Source: Branchiostoma floridae | Lineage: Eukaryota; Chordata; Leptocardii; Amphioxiformes; Branchiostomatidae | Direction of reading: 5' to 3' | Assembly (NCBI RefSeq): GCF_000003815.2 | Contig: NW_023365703.1 | Location: 261,056 to 308,917, forward strand | DNA length: 47,862 nt | In this document: one piece after another, positions 41,651 through 47,862 of the stretch | How the letters are laid out: each line of letters begins with the position of its first letter | Position numbering within the stretch: position 1 is the first letter of the stretch | The notes under the pieces: model-generated | Database searches by the model: none | The model's input: the letters and a program-made list of their open reading frames with translations, nothing else | Told to the model about the DNA's origin: nothing | Program-made: the position numbers and the translations under genes

Positions 41651-43400
41651 AAAATGGTAAGTAACCGAAAACATATTTCTCTTTTTGCTGGAGGATGACA
41701 GTTCAAAATTAGTAATGACCATTCGATACAATAACCATACTCACAAGTAGTTGACCCCTAAGGGTACACAAACATTAAGGAGGCAAGCCAATCCACCAGG
41801 CCACGCTCACTCGCGGCTACTCGCGACCACTGGACCACGCTCACTCGCGGCTATTCGTGGCCCAGCTTCATGGCTTACACACGACCTTGATCCTTGGATC
41901 CTTGGATCGTTCGTCGAAAACATATTTCGTTTTCTTGGTTCTTTCGTTCCTTGTATTGTTAGTCATTCGCTACCATTTGAAAACATGTACTCCATGAAGA
42001 AACCATGTATACCATCTATTCTGGTTGTGAAAATATAAACCTATGCCCTGCAATTCCTAAATAAGTTTTTATTTAGAGTAAACTCATTTATCTGACAAAA
42101 TACATGCATTAAGATAGAAATAATAAAAGCAAAATTGATAGAAAGCTCCTTGATTAAATGTATCATGTATCAAATACGTGCATAAATTATGTTAAACACC
42201 AATCGCCTGTGTTTTAATATGCATTCTATCTGTAATATGTTGGCTTATATTGTGCTCGTGGCTTTCTACTTACTTTGCCATGTTTGCTTTCGTTTTTAAG
42301 ACACATGAAAAAGTATACGTTATCTAATTTACCTAAAAAAAGATAAGCTTTAAAATCTACAAACATTTACAGCGGAGTGTGTTTATATTGTCCGGTCCGC
42401 ACGGATGTATCCCCGTGCACGCGACGTCACCGTGACGTAGGCCAAACCATTATATCATATAACATTAAAGTTGCGAATCTGGTAATTAGGTTCCGTAGCT
42501 ACGTCGTAGATTAATCATTACTCTTTGGATCCAGGGGGCGCAAGTCCACATCCCTGTGAGGAATCGTTTGGTTTGGATGGAGGTTGAATCGTTTGGTAGG
42601 TCAATGTAACGTAACCCTTCTTATAACACTGTTAAACGCCGAAGCCATAATCAAGTCAGAATGGATGAGCGGTCTAAATAGCTGCTGCGTTTATGTAGCA
42701 GTCAATTTTGGAAGTCGTGAGTTCGAACCTCACTTAAAGCTAACTGTTTTTTCTTTGCGTAACAAATCCCACGGATTATCTGTTGATAGAAAATTGACCA
42801 ATTCAAGACTTCAACGTTTAGTTGCCCTCCTTTGTTTTTGTTTTTTAAACTACGCATTTTTAGTTTTTTTTTCAAAAGCTTTCTTGTTTCATTTAATATA
42901 CATAACTCTTTCGTCTTGCAACCAGAACATGGAATTTAGGATTTCTTTTTTATTTTTATTTTCAAACACCAACAACATTAAAGTGCCGTAGGTTGCAACA
43001 GAACGTTACATGAGTCTAAAGTATATTTCTACGTTTTCTCAGTCAACCAGCAGATTATCAAAATTGTCATATTTGACACAAGGTTTACATATCTGAACAC
43101 AAAAAAAAGGTTTCCACTACAGATTGCAGGTACACAGAATACAGGTACTGAGTTTAAGTACACAGCTCAGCCCCTGTCCCAATTAATCTTACTTATAAAT
43201 TAGTCATCTTCTAATGCCCATCAAATGACAACCTAATCTGTTGTAGCAATTTTACATCTTACTTACATCGTTTCTCATCATAATGTACTCCTCAGCTTGC
43301 CACCAGTAAAAATCCTTTTCATTAAGGCGAAAATTGCAGCTTTTTTTAAAAGTTCTTGTTTGTTATACCTCGAATATGGTAATCGAAGCGCTGAAAATCT
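41650..43400. other. Sequence present only in the left half of the inverted duplication
   Basis: The right half passes directly from the outer to the inner arm, so about 1.75 kb was inserted here or lost there. It contains the tRNA-Leu-like pseudogene and a GC-richer patch near 42390-42440. No protein domain seen. Confidence 0.45.
42655..42740 (+). pseudogene. Degenerate tRNA-Leu-like sequence (class II length)
   Basis: 86 nt. GTCAGAATGGATGAGCGGTC matches the 5' acceptor/D-arm of tRNA-Leu (A box). CTGCG-TTTATGT-AGCAG is an anticodon arm with a 7-nt loop and one mismatched pair. A variable region follows, then a perfect T arm GTGAG-TTCGAAC-CTCAC (B box). The 3' acceptor strand (TTAAAGC) no longer pairs with GTCAGAA, and the anticodon reads TAT instead of a Leu triplet, so it is not a working tRNA-Leu. 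A T6 run lies 7 nt downstream. It may be a pseudogene or the head of a tRNA-derived SINE. Confidence 0.6.
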
Positions 43401-43424
43401 GAAAAACAATCTACTTTATCCAGA

Positions 43425-43800
43425 CACAAATTCTATTATTTTACCAAAATTGTATATCTAATGTATACATGCATTATTAATTTTAAAAAAGGCTTGTTTG
43501 AATAAACTCGCCCAAGCCCCTTTATCATCATCAAAAGAAAGGTGATATTTCTGAATAGTTATCAGACCAACATGTTACTTTTTGCTTATATTTAATCCCA
43601 GTCGTTTCCTAATAATGTATGTACGTTGAGTGAATTATCGTAACTTGGTTGGTCATACCTTATCACGGATTAGTGCAATATCTCCCAAGTCCTATATCTA
43701 GGCACCTACATTTCTTGAAAACAAACGTGCATCTCCTTGTACATGATTGCAACACGTCGTCCAGATTTTACAAAAATACAAATGTCATCCTACTTCAGAC
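43425..43800 (+). repeat. Inverted duplication, inner left arm
   Basis: Matches the reverse complement of 45482-45905: ATCTCCCAAGTC, CATCTCCTTGTA, GATTGCAACACGTCGTC, ACAAATGTCATC and TTCTGAATAGTTAT shared in the same order. Short frames on both arms (43649-43873 plus; 45482-45665 minus) share DCNTSS but carry no known domain. Confidence 0.8.
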
Positions 43801-43879
43801 GTATCACGAGATTTCTTCTCATATTCATATATCATTGTCTAGCAGAAGATGGTGGGTGGTTCATTGCTTGTAAAGTCAA

Positions 43880-45161
43880 CCACTGGTTATAAAGAAATGG
43901 TAGTGTTTCAAACCTGCACATCAGTCTCAGCTGAAAAAGCCAGCTGAGCAAAGCTGTATCTCTTACTTTTCGTTTGATTCTCAACAACATAATGGAAAAA
44001 TCAGTATTTAGATGTGCAAAAATTCAATTAACTTAAGTCTTGGCCCCCTAAGCTCTTATTGAAGAGTTAATAAGTAAACACATTATATCTATGTACAAAG
44101 CCACGGGTCAGAATCAATTTCAGTGAACTTACAATGAGCAATGTCTAGCCTAATTGTAAAGATGCGTTTGCTAAACTATTTAATACAACCTTAACACTGG
44201 ATATGATATAAACAGCTAGATATTTAGAGGGAATATGACAGTTTTAGAATAAGGTCTACCTCAATCTTTGTAGTACTGCCAGGCACCCTTATATCGTACC
44301 ATTAGTTGAACAATTGCGTTAAAGTAGGTTTTCTCAAGAATGTAAAAAAAACTGGATATCTGAACTGCACTGTTTAGGTGAAGTGAATTATTTTGGAGGT
44401 ACCAATGCTCCATGAATGTTTCAAATGTGGCAGTCTACGGGTATAGATTTAAGCAATCGATGATATACTTTTACTTCACAGAAGCCAAAAGACAGACATG
44501 TTTATATATAGTGGATTTGGCTGTCAAAGTATTTTGCCCAACACCCTAATGATCAAATGTCTTTATTGTAAACATCGATCATTCGAAAAAAAATTCCCTT
44601 GGAAGGGATAGGCACCGCTATGTTGTTTAATACACAGGCTGACGTATGTGTAGCTTTCTAGCCATGAAACGCTTTTAGAATAGGCAAAAGGGTGTAATGT
44701 CTAAACGCCTTTGTTTCTTTTATAATTATCACATTGCCGAAGCCAAATCCATTTGTCCGTAAAGCGCTATTTCGATAGGATGTTTTAAATAATACATTTT
44801 TTTAGTTTAACGGGGGCCGCCCTAAGATGGTCAGTGTCCTAAGACGTCACGGATTTTTTGCTGATCTTATTATGCATTAGTGCGCTGTGTTTGTTGCCAC
44901 TGACTATGATGATTAAAAAGGTAAATAAACCAAGTCCAAACACAAAGCTGTTTTTTTTTCATTAAAAAATACTTACACGTATTCACTTCCCTTTTTTGAA
45001 GACAGAGTTTTCACAATAATGTTGGTAGCGCCGAATCACTGTGGTCACCTGTTACTAGGTATTGGTGGCTCGTGTCCCTAAATATACAACCTGTACAAAA
45101 CAGAGCACACAATTGTCATACACATAAGAAATAAAGCTTCACAATACACTACAAATATGTA
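43880..45161. other. Spacer between the inverted arms; no gene recognised
   Basis: About 1.3 kb of AT-rich sequence. Its length to the right arm is uncertain because of the following N gap. Confidence 0.4.
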
Positions 45162-45481
45162 NNNNNNNNNNNNNNNNNNNNNNNNNNNNNNNNNNNNNNN
45201 NNNNNNNNNNNNNNNNNNNNNNNNNNNNNNNNNNNNNNNNNNNNNNNNNNNNNNNNNNNNNNNNNNNNNNNNNNNNNNNNNNNNNNNNNNNNNNNNNNNN
45301 NNNNNNNNNNNNNNNNNNNNNNNNNNNNNNNNNNNNNNNNNNNNNNNNNNNNNNNNNNNNNNNNNNNNNNNNNNNNNNNNNNNNNNNNNNNNNNNNNNNN
45401 NNNNNNNNNNNNNNNNNNNNNNNNNNNNNNNNNNNNNNNNNNNNNNNNNNNNNNNNNNNNNNNNNNNNNNNNNNNNNNNNN
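45162..45481. other. Assembly gap (320 N)
   Basis: It abuts the inner edge of the right inverted arm, a typical place for an assembly to fail at a palindrome. Open frames drawn through it are meaningless. Confidence 1.
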
Positions 45482-46140
45482 GATGACATTTGTCCTTTTG
45501 TAAAAGCTTTGACGACGTGTTGCAATCATGTTTTACAAGGAGATGCTTATTTTTCTCCGAGAAATGTAGATACCCAGATGTAAGACTTGGGAGATATGGC
45601 ACTAATCTGTAATTAAGTGTGGCCAACCAACGACATGCAGTAATAATTACTTCACATATATACATTAAGGAAAAAAAAGTTCAGATGAAATATATGTCAA
45701 ATGTCTTTACCTTACGTAACGTGTTGGTCTAATAACTATTCAGAAACCTCACGTTTCGTCTGATGATGAAAAAGGGGCTCGGGCAAGTTTACTTAAACAA
45801 GTTTTTTTTTTAAATAATAGTGCGTGTATACAACATATATACACTTATTTTGTAAAATGTTAAAAATTGTGTCTGGGTAAAGTACACTTCTTTCAGACAA
45901 GCACTTCGATTACTATATTTCAAGTAGACCAACAAACGGTCACAAAGTCATTCTGCCTTCTTTCTGGGGCACCAGCAAAATGGTGCATTCTGAGTCTTGA
46001 ATAAATCATTCAACTGACACCAAGATCGCAATCTGTCTACCCAGAAGAAAATACCGTTGTTGTTTCGTTGTATTTTTGTCCTGATAAAACGAGACGTCCT
46101 CTGGTGAGTATAAAATTTAGCATTATTTCTTGATTACGTA
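45482..46140 (-). repeat. Inverted duplication, right arm
   Basis: Reverse complement counterpart of 43425-43800 (at 45482-45905) and of 41465-41650 (at about 45945-46140), continuous here. The arms are diverged by many substitutions, so the event is old. Confidence 0.75.
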
Positions 46141-46720
46141 CGCCTTACTGAAACAATCCCTGTGCTAAAATTGATTAGAATATTGATCACTATAAAGACA
46201 GCTTTTTAATGCCTAATATATAAAAATTGCAACTTATAACGATGGGCCAGTTTCAGAATAATATAAAATATTGTAGTTTCCAAGGGCATTTCCACGAGGA
46301 TATTTGCAGACATTGTCTTGTTTTACCTAAGTTTACCTTAGTCTTGTTCAAAATGAACCATCGTTAGACAGTTGTAACTTGATTTGATGCAATTCGAATT
46401 CGTTTTACAAATGTATGTATGGTCGCCATGCTTCCTGTCACAACAAAAATAAATGCTCAACAATACACATTTACATTATACTGTTTAATCACGGTGCTGT
46501 AATACATCGTATCACTAACACTTCAATTTGGAGAGCGGGAATCTGACTGTAAACACAATCTGTCATGTGTCATCTTCACACCATGGTAAATTGTGTTGGT
46601 AAAATTAAATATAATGTCATTAAGTTAAAACCCATCAAACCGCGCACGTGCAGTCATTACTGAAAATGTCTGTCACCGACGTGAGAAACCCATGCGCTTG
46701 TAATCAGTAGTAAAATAGCT
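46140..46720. other. No gene recognised
   Basis: AT-rich, no coding or repeat pattern detected. Confidence 0.4.
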
Positions 46721-46724
46721 TATA

Positions 46725-47030
46725 CAGTGAAACCAGACCGAGCGACCACCTCTTCTCAGCGACCACCTAGCCATTTCGACCGCTTTTTCTCGGTCCCGAT
46801 TTTTTTCCCATTGACGTAAGCACTAAGCGACCTTTTCTCAACGACCACCTGGCCAACGCGACCGCGACCGGCCCAAATTGGGACCCATAACGACCGCATC
46901 ATTTTCAAAATTGAGGTTATCATCGATTTTGTGCCGAAATTGGCCAGTTTGCGTCGGATTTTGACAGCCATTACGATGTTATGTTTAGAATAAAGATGGC
47001 GGCGGTCAATGGGGCAGTCTAATGGGAGGA
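46725..47030 (+). mobile_element. Candidate DNA-transposon end (CAGTGAAACC, GCGACCACC repeats)
   Basis: After TATA the sequence CAGTGAAACC is followed by three GCGACCACCT/ACGACCACCT units in the first 130 bp. CAGT starts beside a TA are usual for pogo/Tc1-type elements, and GCGACCACC subterminal repeats are frequent in invertebrate genomes. The opposite end is not in view. The 71-codon minus-strand frame here has no transposase motif. Confidence 0.35.
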
Positions 47031-47170
47031 AAGTTTGTTTTAAGAAAATCCGAATTTAGTTGTTACAGAAGTTTTTTTTTAAAATCTATATCATTATAAA
47101 GTGAACGAATGCTGAAACGTATATAGCCTCATAATTTTTTAAAGAAAGAACTGTGTAGCTCATGCCTTTT

Positions 47171-47862
47171 TAACCCTCAAGCACCCGACCTTTTTTGCGA
47201 CTAAAATGACCGAGTGGGGTCCAAACGGACCCCAAAATGTTTTGTTCATAAAATCTCAGTTCCAATTCCTATCGGTGATCATTGTACATACATTGCTTCG
47301 TCAATGTAAGAGGAATATTTCGACATGTTAAGGTGTTGCTAATTCCACCTCATTATCATAATTTATGCAAAAGATCAGAAGGACCATCTTTTGCACTAAA
47401 CCTATTCTGACCAGAGAGGGGAATTTTGGGGAATTTTGAGGCCCTCAGCAAACTTTATGTCGCATAACTCATGAACGGCTTGTGCTAAAGCTACGAAACT
47501 TGGTTATATATCACAAAATATTGTTAGCAAAATTTTTTGTCAATGAAGTAAATTTATCGTTATTTGGGGTTGCCATGGCAACGGAATTATGACAGGCATA
47601 TTTTTGCCAAAATTTGCCAATTTCGATTTAAACAAGGTTTTCTTGGTAAACAATGCTTGTTTTCTTACAATAAAATTTAATGAAATTTAATGCTATTTTC
47701 ATAATTCAAAATTTATAATTTATGCTAATTTCATGTCGTCATTAGTCAAAATCCAAGATGGCCGCCCTTATTAGCTTAATGACGTTATAATCTCGTCATA
47801 TTGTATGGTGATGACATAAAAGTTTTTATGAGGATTTAGTTTTACATGTTATTATGCATCGA
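47171..47862 (+). mobile_element. Candidate piggyBac-like element, left end (runs off the window)
   Basis: TTAACCCTCAAGCACCCGAC begins with the piggyBac-type target TTAA plus CCCT. It is followed about 35 bp later by a perfect stem-loop, TGGGGTCC-AAAC-GGACCCCA. The following sequence (47390 on, with GCATAACTCATGAACGGC) looks repetitive. The other end and any transposase lie outside the window. Confidence 0.4.

Noticed and set aside
45078-45665. Minus-strand ORF of 195 codons and overlapping frames
   Set aside because: Most of each runs through the 320-N gap; the real part matches an inverted noncoding duplicate.
46756-46971. 71-codon minus-strand ORF as a possible transposase N-terminus
   Set aside because: Basic composition only; no helix-turn-helix or catalytic motif recognised.

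Overview
The window looks like a piece of a cephalochordate (amphioxus, Branchiostoma-type) genome. It is AT-rich and intron-rich, with GT-AG introns and domain-per-exon genes of the deuterostome extracellular type. It also carries a CR1/L2-like LINE, Penelope-like remnants, many short inverted-repeat elements and two assembly gaps (100 N at 13092-13191, 320 N at 45162-45481). The species call is inference from protein style and repeat content, not from a marker gene. The precise transcript ends cannot be fixed from sequence alone.

Two divergent multi-exon genes occupy 7.6-23.2 kb. The minus-strand gene (visible exons 12516 down to about 7590, roughly 490-500 residues) encodes in order a farnesoic-acid-methyltransferase-like sandwich domain, furin-like Cys-rich repeats, a hevein-type chitin-binding domain and a complete F-type (fucose) lectin domain with its sugar-binding motif intact. 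The plus-strand gene (13945-23167, 11 exons, 613 visible residues) encodes a discoidin (F5/8C) domain, a rhamnose/galactose-binding SUEL lectin domain, a linker that includes an 18-nt microexon, a zona pellucida (ZP) polymerisation module, a tribasic cleavage candidate, a transmembrane helix and a 27-residue cytoplasmic tail. All splice phases agree across every visible junction of both genes. The leader (signal-peptide) exons of both are missing. The 1.43 kb between their first visible exons contains an N gap.

Inferred joint role: two carbohydrate-recognising proteins, one probably secreted and one membrane-anchored and able to polymerise through ZP, transcribed head to head. This would suit an egg-coat/gamete recognition locus or a mucosal glycan/chitin recognition locus.

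Outside the genes, 0-7 kb holds inverted-repeat and G-rich elements: a 10-bp palindromic array at 1.1-1.4 kb, a perfect 71-bp inverted repeat at 1.9-2.3 kb, and a 1.15-kb foldback element at 5.2-6.3 kb. The interval 23.2-30.4 kb shows no supportable gene. A LINE ORF2 (endonuclease plus reverse transcriptase, 888 codons) lies at 30.6-33.3 kb on the minus strand, inside one copy of an old tandem duplication (30.05-34.7 versus 36.4-38.5 kb). A decayed LRR-Ig receptor fragment lies at 39.6-40.1 kb. The last part, 41.4-46.2 kb, holds a diverged inverted duplication, a tRNA-Leu-like pseudogene at 42.66 kb, and candidate transposon ends (pogo-like at 46.7 kb, piggyBac-like at 40.5 and 47.2 kb).
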